DNA of 64,000 nt. Origin: DASUBV01 sp036501025 (GTDB lineage: Bacteria > Actinomycetota > Actinomycetes > Streptosporangiales > Streptosporangiaceae). The stretch lies in the NCBI GenBank assembly GCA_036501025.1, contig DASYBB010000060.1, positions 62,001-126,000 on the forward strand, read 5' to 3'. Positions 34,843-43,873 of this stretch are shown piece by piece; position 1 is the stretch's first letter, and each line of letters opens with the position of its first letter. Position numbers and translations under genes: made by a program. Below the pieces are notes generated by a model. The model ran no database searches, was not told the origin of the DNA, and saw only the letters and a list, made by a program, of their open reading frames with translations.

Positions 34843-35325
34843 TCAGCTCGAGTGGTCGTCGGGGGCGACGGATGGCAGCTCCGCGAAGTAGTCGCGAAGC
34901 ATGGCGATCTGCCCGTTGCGGAGGCGAAAGATCTGCACGAGCGACATCGTCGTCCGCCGCCCGTCGGCTTCGTCGAAGGCGACGTCGATCTCGGCAATGA
35001 AAACGTCGGGATCCCGCGTGTCGTGCAGGACGTAGGCGGACCGTTCCAGGTTCATCGTGCCCTGGTAGGTCGGTTGCTGGTGATACGCGCTGGTTCCGGT
35101 CCGGATCGCATCCCGGCCCACCAGGCGCCGGTGCAGCGGATGGCCGCCGGGAACCAGCGGCGCCTCGAGGACGCCATCCTCGGTGAACATCGCGGCGATC
35201 GCATCCGGATTCCGGGTGATCGCACCGGCATGAATGTACCGCTCGAAGATTTCCTTATGCGCAAGCTCCACTCTCAATTCTAGCTCGCCCCGCCGGGGGC
35301 TCGCTCCAGGGCCAGCGACCATCAT
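34843..35325 (-). CDS. SnoaL/NTF2-like family protein
   Basis: A 160-residue cone-shaped alpha+beta protein of the SnoaL-like polyketide-cyclase/steroid-isomerase fold. The first helix HKEIFERYIHAGAITRNPDAIAAMF is followed by the strand FTEDGVLEAPLVP and the final sheet SAYVLHDTRDPDVFIAEIDVAFD, then MSLVQIFRLRNGQIAMLRDYF. The true start is uncertain: ATG 35325 or 35322, or a GTG/TTG near 35277, which would remove a poorly conserved N-terminus. Catalysis is not predictable. It is divergent from the Baeyer-Villiger monooxygenase, with a perfect dyad between them. Confidence 0.8.
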   Translation of the reverse strand: MMVAGPGASPRRGELELRVELAHKEIFERYIHAGAITRNPDAIAAMFTEDGVLEAPLVPGGHPLHRRLVGRDAIRTGTSAYHQQPTYQGTMNLERSAYVLHDTRDPDVFIAEIDVAFDEADGRRTTMSLVQIFRLRNGQIAMLRDYFAELPSVAPDDHSS

Positions 35326-35337
35326 GCCGGGACGAAT

Positions 35338-35364
35338 CGGTCCTCATGCTCGCCATGAGGACCG
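35338..35364. promoter_or_regulatory. Perfect inverted repeat in SnoaL/BVMO divergent promoter
   Basis: CGGTCCTCATG (35338-35348) and CATGAGGACCG (35354-35364) are perfectly complementary with a 5-base spacer. The dyad lies between the two divergent starts, 46 bases before the monooxygenase ATG. It is a likely operator shared by both genes. No regulator gene is adjacent, so the cognate factor is elsewhere. Confidence 0.55.
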
Positions 35365-35410
35365 GAGTTAGGATTACGGACGTCAGCGCACGCGACCCGG
35401 AGGTCCAGCC

Positions 35411-36925
35411 ATGACGACCGCGCCCGCGAAAGCTCCCGCCCAGACCACCGAGGAGATCCAGGACGCCGGTCATGTCGATGTCCTCATCGTCGGCGCCGGT
35501 GTCTCCGGTATCGGCGCCGCGCACCACCTGCAGGAGCAGTTCCCCGACCGGACCTTCGTGATCCTCGACGCCCAGGACAACCGCGGCGGGACCTGGTGGA
35601 CCCACCGGTATCCGGGCGTGCGCTCTGACAGCGACCTGTTCACCTATGGCTACCGGTTCAAGCCGTGGCGCGGTCCGTCGATCGCGGCGGGCGAGGAAAT
35701 CCTCCACTACCTCGACGAGGTCATCGACGAGGACGGCCTCGCCCAGCACATCCGCTGCCAGCACCGGGTCACCGCGGCCAGCTGGTCCACCGCGGACCGC
35801 CGGTGGACCGTCGAGGTCAGCCGGGCCGACACCGGGGAGCAGGTGCGGTTCACCACCGGCTTCCTGTGGATGTGCCAGGGCTACTACAACCACGCCAAGC
35901 CCTACCGCCCTGAGTGGGACGGCATGGACCGGTTCGGGGGCGTGCTCGTGCACCCCCAGGCGTGGCCCGAGGACCTGGACCTGGCCGGCCAGCGCGTCGT
36001 CGTGATCGGCTCCGGCGCCACGGCCGCAACGCTGATCCCGGCGATCGCCGAGCAGGCTGAGCACGTGACGATGCTGCAGCGATCTCCGTCCTACTTTTTC
36101 GCCCCACCCACCACGGACGAGCTCGCCGTCACGCTGGCGGCTCTGGACATCCCCGATGAGTGGATGCACGAGATCATGCGCCGCCAGCACATGCAGCAGT
36201 ACCACTGGCTGGCCCGGACGTCGTTCGAGGCGCCCGACGAGCTGCACGCGTTCCTCATGGACTCCATCCGGCCGCTGCTGCCCGAGGGCTTCGACATCGA
36301 CAGGCACTTCACGCCGCGCTACCGGCCGTGGCAGCAGCGCATCGCCGTCGTCCCGGACGGCGACCTGTTCGCGGCGCTGCGCGAGGGCAAGGCGTCGATC
36401 GTCACCGACACCATCGACACGTTCACCGAGCACGGCATAAAGGTCAGCTCCGGTGAGGAGATCCCGGCCGACATCGTGGTCACCGCCACCGGCTTCAACC
36501 TGTCGCTCCTCGGCGACGTCGCCTTCACCGTCGACGGCGAGCCGGTCGACTTCTCCGGCCGCGTCACCTGGCGCGGCATCATGGTCACCGGCGTGCCGAA
36601 CATGGCGTATGTCTTCGGCTACTTCCGGCACAGCTGGACCCTGCGGGTCGACCTGGTCAGCGATCTGGTCGGCCGCCTCCTCGCGAACATGCAAGACAAG
36701 CGCGCCACGATGGCGGTCCCGGAGCTGCGGCCCGAGGACAAGGACATGCCGCTGCGGCCGTGGTCCGATCCGGAGAACTTCAACGCCGGCTACGTCACCC
36801 GCTCCCAGCACATCTTGTTCAAGCAGGGCGATCGCGAGCCGTGGACCCACATGCACGAGCACGAGCAGGAACGCGAGATCCTGCCCAAGGCCGACCTTGA
36901 CGACGGGACGCTCGAGTACCGCTGA
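35411..36925 (+). CDS. Baeyer-Villiger-type flavin monooxygenase
   Basis: A 504-residue FAD- and NADPH-dependent monooxygenase. It has the FAD-binding GAGVSG (from 28), the Baeyer-Villiger fingerprint FGGVLVHPQAWP (175-186) with its His and Trp, and the NADPH motif GSGATA (200-205). The C-terminal half has the ATG-like segment VVTATGFNLSLLG. It resembles the EthA/MymA type, which oxidises ketones or thiocarbonyl compounds. ATG 35411 follows GGAGG. The SnoaL-like gene is divergent, suggesting joint control in ketone or polyketide metabolism. The true substrate is unknown. Confidence 0.92.
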   Translation: MTTAPAKAPAQTTEEIQDAGHVDVLIVGAGVSGIGAAHHLQEQFPDRTFVILDAQDNRGGTWWTHRYPGVRSDSDLFTYGYRFKPWRGPSIAAGEEILHYLDEVIDEDGLAQHIRCQHRVTAASWSTADRRWTVEVSRADTGEQVRFTTGFLWMCQGYYNHAKPYRPEWDGMDRFGGVLVHPQAWPEDLDLAGQRVVVIGSGATAATLIPAIAEQAEHVTMLQRSPSYFFAPPTTDELAVTLAALDIPDEWMHEIMRRQHMQQYHWLARTSFEAPDELHAFLMDSIRPLLPEGFDIDRHFTPRYRPWQQRIAVVPDGDLFAALREGKASIVTDTIDTFTEHGIKVSSGEEIPADIVVTATGFNLSLLGDVAFTVDGEPVDFSGRVTWRGIMVTGVPNMAYVFGYFRHSWTLRVDLVSDLVGRLLANMQDKRATMAVPELRPEDKDMPLRPWSDPENFNAGYVTRSQHILFKQGDREPWTHMHEHEQEREILPKADLDDGTLEYR

Positions 36926-37308
36926 CTCATCCGCCAGAGCCGGAGGAGGCCCGGAAACTCGCGCCTGGCGCGCCGAGTTGCAGCCGATCGGCTCGCACGG
37001 GTGTCAAGTCGGTAGATAGCGCAGCGCGTTCGCCCATGAACGACTTCGGCGGGCTTCGCCGCTCGTGGCCGTCTGCACATCACTGCGGCGCTTCCCGCGC
37101 TGTCGTCTGGTCGGGTGAAGCACTTGACGAGGGCCGGGCGCCTCAGGCAGATTTGGGCTTACGGCGGCGACCGGCCGCCGAGCGCGGAACCTCCGCCCCA
37201 GCCGGGTTCCATTCGCGAAGGGGATTCGCCCTCTCGGTCATCGATGTCACGGGCCATCTTCTAGTACCGCGTCGCTGGGGGACGATGGTGTCGAGGAGAT
37301 GCTTGTCC
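36926..37308. other. Intergenic, no gene recognised
   Basis: About 380 bases between the monooxygenase and the APH-like gene. An open frame extends through most of it into the next gene, but its sequence has no family similarity and the conserved N-terminus begins at 37309. Confidence 0.45.
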
Positions 37309-38382
37309 ATGACCAGGGACGCCAGCTTCAAGAAGGTTGTCCGGCGCCACGCCGAGGAGACCGGGCAGCGCTACACCGAGGCGCTGACGGATCTCGGAGG
37401 GCTGGGTGCACGGATGCACCACGAGCCAGTTCCGGAGCGGCTGCTCGCTCATCTGCGGGATCACTACGGCATTGACCCGGTAGCGGCGACGAAGCTCAGC
37501 GTGCACAAGACCTACGTGTTTCGCATCGACCGTAATGACGGCAGCCCCTGGGTCGCCCGCGCGTTTCCCCCGGCCCGGCCGCGTGCCGGTGTTCTGGGCG
37601 ACGCCGCAATCCTCAGGTTCCTCGAGCGGCAGGGCTATCCCGCCGAGCGCCTGGCAGCTGACGATGCGGTATCCGACTTCGACGGCAGCGCGGTCCTCGT
37701 GACGCAGTTCGTTGACGGCGCTCAGCTTCCCGAGAGTGCCGCGAAGTTCGCCATGATGGGAGAGCTGCTGGGACGGCTGCACGCGCTGCCGTACGACGAA
37801 GCCGCCGGCCGGCCGGGCGGGGCGAGCGGTGAGGATCCGAGCCGGGAGGGCACCCCGCGTCAGGACCTGCTGGCGGCCCTGTCATTTCTCGACGCCGTCG
37901 ACACGAAGGTCGCGCCGCGCGAGCGCGGACGATTCGAGCAGCTCCGCGACCAGGTGCGCTCGGCCGACGACGGCCACGGCCTTCCGGAGGGCCTGCTCCA
38001 CGGAAACCTCCTTCACGCCCCCGATCACGCCATCCTGAGCCAGCAAGGCCCCGTCGCGATCAACTGGAAGGCGTCCGGCCGCGGACCGCGCCTCGCCGAC
38101 TTCGCTTACCTGGCCTGGGGCACTGGCTCGTGGAACCCGCGTCGGCCGAACCAGGAGCGGATCGACGCTGCCGTCAATGCTTACCGCCAGCACGTCGAGC
38201 CGACCGACGACGAGCTTGACCGCCTCGAGGCGGTCATGTACATCCGGGCGCTCTACCTCGTCTGCTTCGGCTATCGGCGCGCCCTCACCAACGGCTCGGC
38301 ATTCAACGAGTGGGGATTCATCGAGCCGCCCGAGTACTTCAGCTCCACCGCAGCCGCTGTCCGAGCCGCGTTCCGCCGGTAG
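37309..38382 (+). CDS. APH-fold phosphotransferase-like protein, altered catalytic residues
   Basis: A 357-residue protein of the aminoglycoside/choline-kinase-like fold. The N-terminus is a charged helical extension (SFKKVVRRHAEETGQRYTEAL). ATP-lobe features are seen in TYVFRIDRNDGSPWVARAF, and the hinge in AVLVTQFVDG. The catalytic HGD is HGN (231-233, in LLHGNLLHAPDHAI), and the metal-binding D-W-E/DFG element reads NWK (252-254), so both key aspartates are Asn. The rest of the fold is intact, arguing for a maintained pseudokinase or modified enzyme. ATG 37309, with GAGGAGA upstream, is preferred over in-frame starts further 5'. Confidence 0.8.
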   Translation: MTRDASFKKVVRRHAEETGQRYTEALTDLGGLGARMHHEPVPERLLAHLRDHYGIDPVAATKLSVHKTYVFRIDRNDGSPWVARAFPPARPRAGVLGDAAILRFLERQGYPAERLAADDAVSDFDGSAVLVTQFVDGAQLPESAAKFAMMGELLGRLHALPYDEAAGRPGGASGEDPSREGTPRQDLLAALSFLDAVDTKVAPRERGRFEQLRDQVRSADDGHGLPEGLLHGNLLHAPDHAILSQQGPVAINWKASGRGPRLADFAYLAWGTGSWNPRRPNQERIDAAVNAYRQHVEPTDDELDRLEAVMYIRALYLVCFGYRRALTNGSAFNEWGFIEPPEYFSSTAAAVRAAFRR

Positions 38383-38601
38383 GCCGCTGATCCCGATGGC
38401 GAAGGCATCAGCGCGTGCGATCGCCCAGCGGGCTCGTTCGGCGGTTCTCGGCCGCCACCCCGAGGTCGCTTCATGCCAAACGATCATGCCGGCGAGCGGC
38501 CAGAACACCGCATAAATGTACAATCCGTAAAGATCAACTTGGGATGAGCGGCATCGCGGGAGGCCGGCCGGCTGCCGGCAGCGGCCGAAGGAGGCATACA
38601 C

Positions 38602-40488
38602 ATGCGACAGGGGCCGCACTCCGTCCACGTCACGCGCGACGTAGAGGTGCCCATGCGTGACGGCGTGCCCATGGCTACGGACATCTACCGGCCGGAGCAG
38701 GACGGTCAGGTGGTGGCCGGCCCTCTGCCGGTCATCCTGACTCGGACCCCCTACGACAAGGCGTCCCTGGCCGAGGCGCCGTGCTGGCCCAGGATCTTCG
38801 CCTCGCACGGGTACGTGGCGGTGACCCAGGACTGCCGAGGCTGCTTCGGGTCTGGGGGTGAGGTCGACTTCTTGTGGCCCGAGGCCGACGACGGCTACGA
38901 CACCGTGGCGTGGATCGTGTCCCAGCCGTGGTGCGACGGGCGCGTCGCGATGTGGGGTACGTCCTGGGTCTCGTGGACCCAGACGGCGGCCGCGGCCGCC
39001 GGAGCCCCCGGACTGGCGGCGCTGGTCCCCAACATGAGCGGCTCAAACGCCCACTCGAGCTCGGTACGGCACGGCGGTGCGGTGGAGATGCGCTGGATCG
39101 CGTGGGCGTTCTGGCATTCGGCGCTCAACCGGCGAGGAGATCGGCGGCCGGAGTGGGTCGACGACGCGCTCAACCGGGGCGCGCCGCAGGTGGCCGACTG
39201 GTTGACGCGGCTCCCGCTGCGCCGAGGAGTCAGCCAGCTGGCCCTGGTCGAGCCCTACGAGCGCTGGGCGCTGGAGCTGGCCACCCGGGGTGACTACGAC
39301 GAGCGATGGGCCCATCCGAGCGTCCACCCGGTGGCGCATCTGGAACAGTTCCCCGATGACTTGGGCGTGCTGCTGGTGGGGGGCTGGTACGACTCGTACA
39401 CCCGGGGGACCTTTGAGCTCTTCGGAGCCCTCTCGTCCGCAGGGAAGGGGCAGGTGCGTGCCCTGGTAGGACCCTGGACTCACGGGCAGGCCACCGTCGA
39501 GCTCAGTTACGCCGGGGACGTGGACTTTGGTCCCGATGCCGCCCTCGCCTCCTTCCTGGACCTGCACCTCGACTGGTACGACCATCTCCTGCGGGGGGCA
39601 CAGAACCAGTGCAGTGCCTGGCCGCCGCTGAGGTTGTTCGTGATGGGAGGAGGGGCAGGTAACCGGACGCCGGCCGGACGCCTCAATCACGGAGGACAAT
39701 GGCGTGACGAGCAGGCCTGGCCGCTGGCCCGCACGGATTACCAGCCGTACTACCTGACCGCTGAAGGTTCGCTCCAATCCGAGCCCCCGGACGTCGCAGC
39801 CTCGTCCACGACCTATCAATTCAACCCGGTCGATCCGGTGCCCAGCATCGGCGGCAACGTGTCCTCGCTGAGTGATGTGCGACCCCTGGGCCTCCAGCTC
39901 TCCAGCGCCGACTACGGCGCCTTCGGCCAGCGCCGCTATGACCTCCTGGTGGCCGGCGGGTTTGACCAGCGCGAGCGCGCCGACGTCTTTGGGTGTAAGC
40001 CTCCGTACCTCCCGCTGTCCTCGCGGGCCGACGTCCTGACCTTCGAGACCCCGCCCCTGGCGGCGGCGACCGAGGTGACCGGGCCTATTGTGGTGGCGCT
40101 GTGGGTGACCTCGACAGCGGCCGACACCGATTTCACGGCCAAGCTCATCGATGTCTACCCGCCCAGCCCCTGGTACCCGCATGGCTATGCGCTCAATCTG
40201 ACCGACTCGATCCTGCGCTTGCGGTACCGCGAGGGTGATTCCGAGGTTCCCTATAGGCCGGGAGAGATCGTCAAGATCGAAATCGAGCTCTATCCCACCA
40301 GCAACCTCTTCGCGGCCGGCCATCGAATTCGACTCGATATCTCGAGTTCCAATTTTCCTCGCTTCGACGTCAATCCGAACACCGGTGATCCGTTGTGGCG
40401 GGAACGCCGACGTCGAGCCTGCGAGAACACGGTCCTTCACGACTCGACTCATCCCTCGCATGTCGTGCTCCCGGTGATTCCTGGCTGA
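38602..40488 (+). CDS. CocE/NonD-family hydrolase
   Basis: A 628-residue alpha/beta hydrolase of the S15 X-Pro dipeptidyl-peptidase / cocaine-esterase group. The nucleophile is Ser121 in GTSWVS (the family norm is GTSYxG). Asp264 in GGWYDSYTRG and His294 in GPWTHG complete the triad. A C-terminal jelly-roll domain follows, ending ENTVLHDSTHPSHVVLPV. There is no signal peptide, so it is cytoplasmic. It probably cleaves an ester or amide. ATG 38602 follows GAAGGAGG. A relic of the same C-terminus is found at 54.3 kb. Confidence 0.92.
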   Translation: MRQGPHSVHVTRDVEVPMRDGVPMATDIYRPEQDGQVVAGPLPVILTRTPYDKASLAEAPCWPRIFASHGYVAVTQDCRGCFGSGGEVDFLWPEADDGYDTVAWIVSQPWCDGRVAMWGTSWVSWTQTAAAAAGAPGLAALVPNMSGSNAHSSSVRHGGAVEMRWIAWAFWHSALNRRGDRRPEWVDDALNRGAPQVADWLTRLPLRRGVSQLALVEPYERWALELATRGDYDERWAHPSVHPVAHLEQFPDDLGVLLVGGWYDSYTRGTFELFGALSSAGKGQVRALVGPWTHGQATVELSYAGDVDFGPDAALASFLDLHLDWYDHLLRGAQNQCSAWPPLRLFVMGGGAGNRTPAGRLNHGGQWRDEQAWPLARTDYQPYYLTAEGSLQSEPPDVAASSTTYQFNPVDPVPSIGGNVSSLSDVRPLGLQLSSADYGAFGQRRYDLLVAGGFDQRERADVFGCKPPYLPLSSRADVLTFETPPLAAATEVTGPIVVALWVTSTAADTDFTAKLIDVYPPSPWYPHGYALNLTDSILRLRYREGDSEVPYRPGEIVKIEIELYPTSNLFAAGHRIRLDISSSNFPRFDVNPNTGDPLWRERRRRACENTVLHDSTHPSHVVLPVIPG

Positions 40489-40552
40489 GCCGCCGGCACG
40501 GCTGATCCCGCGCCCACCCATCCGGCGCCGCGGCCGGAGCATCCGGGAGCGG

Positions 40553-41197
40553 TCAGGTCATGAAGAGGCGCCCGTTGCGCTGGTCGTCACTGGTCCGCTG
40601 GGCGGAGTGCTGCGCGGGTATAGCCGGGCTGTCAGCGGGCCGGCTCCCCTCCGCCGCTGCCCTGATGATGGCGCGAACGCGTGCCTCGGGGAAGAACACG
40701 GTCAGGTTCCTCGCCGCGGCCAGGGCCCGGTCGCGGCCCTCGCCGCCGAGCTGGAGAGTTGCCCGCACGGCATACACCGCCGCCCGGCGCCGGACACCCG
40801 CGCGGTAGAGCCCGACGTCGGTACTGATCGTCACGCCGTGAGCGTCCGCCAGCTCCAGCGCCTCAGCGGTGATCTTCTTGCCCTTGGCCGAGTTGCACTC
40901 CTGGTGCAGCAGCTGCAGATTCCACCGGCGATGCGGCCCGCCGTACACCCGGGGCACGATGTGATCGATCGCGGTGCCGGGCGGCGAGTCCGGCAGGCAA
41001 TCCCCGCACCACGGGCACCGCCAGTGCTGCGCCTCCACCAGCTCGGTCATGAACGCCAGGCTGTGCGATGCCCACGGCCCAACCTCGCCGTCATACGGCT
41101 CTCCACCAGCCCGGCCGCCGAACGGCCAGGGACAGAACCTCTCCCCGGCAGGCACCGCCAACCCGCACACGCCGCACCAGCCAGCCTCAGCAAACAT
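40553..41197 (-). CDS. HNH endonuclease family protein
   Basis: A 214-residue nuclease. An N-terminal CGVCG and central RCPWCGDCLP supply Cys pairs for zinc, and the betabeta-alpha-metal core is AIDHIVPRVYGGPHRRWNLQLLHQECNSAKGKK, visible in pieces: DHIVPR with its catalytic His, GGPHRRWNLQ, and HQECNSAKG. The C-terminal 90 residues are helical and unassigned. It is a free-standing HNH protein without a methylase or restriction partner, so its DNA target and role are unknown. Confidence 0.85.
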   Translation of the reverse strand: MFAEAGWCGVCGLAVPAGERFCPWPFGGRAGGEPYDGEVGPWASHSLAFMTELVEAQHWRCPWCGDCLPDSPPGTAIDHIVPRVYGGPHRRWNLQLLHQECNSAKGKKITAEALELADAHGVTISTDVGLYRAGVRRRAAVYAVRATLQLGGEGRDRALAAARNLTVFFPEARVRAIIRAAAEGSRPADSPAIPAQHSAQRTSDDQRNGRLFMT

Positions 41198-41306
41198 GAG
41201 GTCAAGCTAACCGGACCGTCCGACATCACGGCAGTTGCCGATGACTAGCGAAGGGGACATCGCGACGGCTGACCCACGGCGCGACCTGCTGACCCCCGGC
41301 CAGCGC

Positions 41307-41981
41307 TCACTTTGACACGACTTCCTCACCGGGAAACACGGGTGTGGTCATGACTTGCCTCCAGGCCACGTCCTGGTAGCGCATGAGCGCCGCCAACGCG
41401 GCGATGGCGACCACAGCGCCCACGGCGAGCGCTACCACGAGCGAATGACCGGCGACGATCCCGGCGAGCAGCCCGGCGGCGGAGCCGGCCAGCACCGCCG
41501 TGATCACGCCAACCATCCCGGCGACCGTCAGGAACCCCTGCCAGAGGCCGCCCCCCAGCCCCTGAACCCGAAGCCGTTCCGGCGGGGCAACGCTGAGCAG
41601 GTAACCGACCAGCTCAGGCGCCTGGTCAAAGTAGTAACCGCGAAGCCATGCGATGCGTCGCGCATACCTGTGATCCTCTATCCCCGACTGCATGACCCGT
41701 TCGAACGTCACCAGCCCCACAAAGGCCAGGGTGGGCAAGATGATAAGGCCGAACGCGTAAAAGGCCGCGCCGACCTTGGTGGCGGTGGCCAGCAGCCCCA
41801 GAGCGACCAGTCCGCCGCTCACCGTGGTCAGGAACATGCTCGCCCGCCCGGTCGACTCCGAGATCGTTGACGAGCGAGCCCCCTGGAGGGTGAAGTGCTC
41901 CGTCGTCACAAATGCGACCGCTGTCGCGCTGGAATTAGTATCGACCTGATCGGCCTTGTTATCCGGTTCGCGGTTGTCCAT
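41307..41981 (-). CDS. Conserved multi-pass membrane protein, unknown function
   Basis: A 224-residue protein starting at ATG 41981, which follows a GGGGGCC leader. The soluble N-terminus includes AVAFVTTEHFTLQGARSSTIS and then four hydrophobic helices in two pairs (about FLTTVSGGLVALGLLATATK, AFYAFGLIILPTLAFVGLV, then FLTVAGMVGVITAVLAG and SLVVALAVGAVVAIAALAAL). Between them is a charged loop ERVMQSGIEDHRYARRIAWL. I recall similar unannotated actinobacterial proteins, but no function. It lies next to the HNH gene, same strand, after about 110 bases. Confidence 0.75.
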   Translation of the reverse strand: MDNREPDNKADQVDTNSSATAVAFVTTEHFTLQGARSSTISESTGRASMFLTTVSGGLVALGLLATATKVGAAFYAFGLIILPTLAFVGLVTFERVMQSGIEDHRYARRIAWLRGYYFDQAPELVGYLLSVAPPERLRVQGLGGGLWQGFLTVAGMVGVITAVLAGSAAGLLAGIVAGHSLVVALAVGAVVAIAALAALMRYQDVAWRQVMTTPVFPGEEVVSK

Positions 41982-42430
41982 GATAGTGTCGGCCCCCAAT
42001 TCTCCCGGGAAGTCTGACCGTGGCTATACGGGCCGATTGCTGCGTAGCCAGAGGACGCCGGCAGGAATGCGCAATGCCGGCCTCATCTGCAGTGCACCGG
42101 CGAACCGGGCCAGCCTGCCCCCGAGCCGCGCTTCCTGGCGTCGGCCAGGCCGAACCATATCCAGATGACCTGCGCGGCTGCTCCCAAGCAGCATAGAACC
42201 CAGGTGCCAGTCCGGTGGGCCGGCCAGTCCGCAGCTCAGCGCGGGCAGCGGCCGGGCCGGGGCCGGTGGCACGGCGGGCCGAACAGCTCCGGGTGGGCCG
42301 GGAGAAGATCCGCTCCTACTGGCCTGCCGCGAACGCAACAGGACCGGGCGAGAAGTCATGGACTAATGGGTCCCGACCCCGGGGTATCACGGTCGTATCG
42401 CAGTTCAGCCAACACGAACGGGAGACCCTG
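41982..42430. other. Divergent intergenic region, no gene recognised
   Basis: About 450 bases between the membrane protein and the SnoaL-like gene. An open frame runs into the next gene, but the conserved domain starts at ATG 42431. Nothing else is recognised. Confidence 0.45.
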
Positions 42431-42835
42431 ATGTCCGAGCCCTATTCACTCCCCACCGAACCCGAAGGCATGGCCGCGTCGCTGACTGAGCGCTTTAACT
42501 CCGGCAAGATCAGCGCGATGATGGGCTTGTACGACCCGGATGCAGTGCTCATCGCGGATGACGGGCGAACCGTCACTGATCGCGCCGAGATCGCTGCCCA
42601 ACTCGAGCGCGATCTCAGGCTGGGCCTGCCGCTGAAGGCCAGGGCGCGCCATGTGTTCGTTACCGGCGATATCGCCGAGATCGTCCTGGACTGGTCAATT
42701 GATGGCACGCTTCCGGACGGCGAGCACGTGCACGTGGAAGGCTCGGCAAGCGATGTCGCGCGCCGCGGCGCGGATGGAGTCTGGCGGAACCTGATCGACA
42801 ATCGTCGTGGGACGGCGGTGCGACAGCCCGCCTGA
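42431..42835 (+). CDS. SnoaL/YybH-like NTF2-fold protein
   Basis: A 134-residue NTF2-fold protein: helix LTERFNSGKISAMMGLYDPDAVLI, strand TVTDRAEIAAQLERDLRLGLPLK, and the sheet RHVFVTGDIAEIVLDWSIDG, then HVHVEGSASDVARRGADGVWRNLID. This matches nuclear-transport-factor-2-like DUF4440/YybH proteins, which are ligand-binding or isomerase-like. ATG 42431 follows GGGAGACC. It stands alone, with no obvious operon partners. No catalytic assignment is possible. Confidence 0.83.
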   Translation: MSEPYSLPTEPEGMAASLTERFNSGKISAMMGLYDPDAVLIADDGRTVTDRAEIAAQLERDLRLGLPLKARARHVFVTGDIAEIVLDWSIDGTLPDGEHVHVEGSASDVARRGADGVWRNLIDNRRGTAVRQPA

Positions 42836-43180
42836 CGCGTGCGTGGTCGCCGAAGGACTCGGGACAATCGTGCGGATATGGCTGCGTAACTCCTGACCTG
42901 GGGATCTCTGGGCTCTTTCGGGACGCGGCGGGCGGTCGCTCCTGCGTACACCGACGAGGAGCTGGAGAGCCCGCGGCGGCTCCCGGAGATCGGCCGGTCG
43001 GCGACCGGACCAGCGGGCAGGCGATCATCCGCGTTCGTCCGCGAGGACTCCGAGAGAGCGGCAGGTTATGCCCTCCTCGCAGACGCCCTACCGAACGCGG
43101 CCGGCCTTCAGACGAGGCCCCCGGCCCCGCTTCCTCCTCGGCCTGCGAACGACACCACGTCGTCCGGATGCACGCCCCGG
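42836..43180. other. Convergent intergenic region, nothing recognised
   Basis: About 345 bases between the stops of the SnoaL-like gene and the truncated haemoglobin gene. No coding frame, terminator hairpin or repeat stands out. Confidence 0.45.
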
Positions 43181-43612
43181 CTAACGTTGCGTAGGTGACA
43201 GAGCCGGTGCGGGTATGAACTCGGACGGCAGCGGGGTTCCCGTCTGGCCCGAATCTGCTTCGACGATCTCTCCCTGCAGGGGCGCAAGTATGTTCAGCAG
43301 CTCATCCTGCTCGGCTTTCCCCACGTTGAAGTCGTTCAGGGTTGCGACGACGTCGTCCACGAAGGCCTGGAACTCGCCGCTGGTCACGCCCATGTTGTGA
43401 TGCGCCTCGGTCATGCTGCGTCCGGTGTACTTGCACGGACCGCCGGTCGCCTGACAGATCTGGTCGACGAACTCCTTGACCAGCCGGTCTACGTTGGTCC
43501 TGGCGTACTTCTGGTTGATGCGGTCGTCCTTCAGCTGGCGAGCTGCAACGGCGCGGACGACTGCCGTGATGGCGTCGACTCCGCCGAGGCGGTCATACAG
43601 GGAACGCTCCAC
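43181..43612 (-). CDS. Group 1 truncated haemoglobin
   Basis: A 143-residue 2-on-2 haemoglobin binding a b-type heme for O2/NO chemistry. The N-terminus SLYDRLGGVDAITAVV is the family signature. The EF region GGPCKYTGRSMTEAHHNMGV contains the double His with the proximal heme ligand. The distal B10/E7 region (AVAARQLKDDRINQKYA) lacks the expected Tyr, so ligand binding may differ. GTG 43612 is chosen because AAGGGGGG lies about 8 bases upstream, and the longer frame adds unrelated residues. The gene stands alone. Confidence 0.88.
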   Translation of the reverse strand: MERSLYDRLGGVDAITAVVRAVAARQLKDDRINQKYARTNVDRLVKEFVDQICQATGGPCKYTGRSMTEAHHNMGVTSGEFQAFVDDVVATLNDFNVGKAEQDELLNILAPLQGEIVEADSGQTGTPLPSEFIPAPALSPTQR

Positions 43613-43873
43613 CGTTCCCACCCCCCTTGGTGCTTTCGTGGCCAGCGATCTCGCACCTGCTCGCTGGCGCCCCAGCACCAGACTACGACGCTGCCCGCCC
43701 TGCCGCTACAGTCAGTGGCGACTCATTGCTCTACGTGATCCGTGTTCTGGGCGTAAGTCTCGGGCGCTGCCTTTCGCGCGCCGGCATCCTCTCCGGGCCG
43801 CCATCACGGCGAGTGCGCCACCGAGCCGGCATCGGTGAATTCCCGCAGCGGATCCGCATCGCGTCATCGGCTA

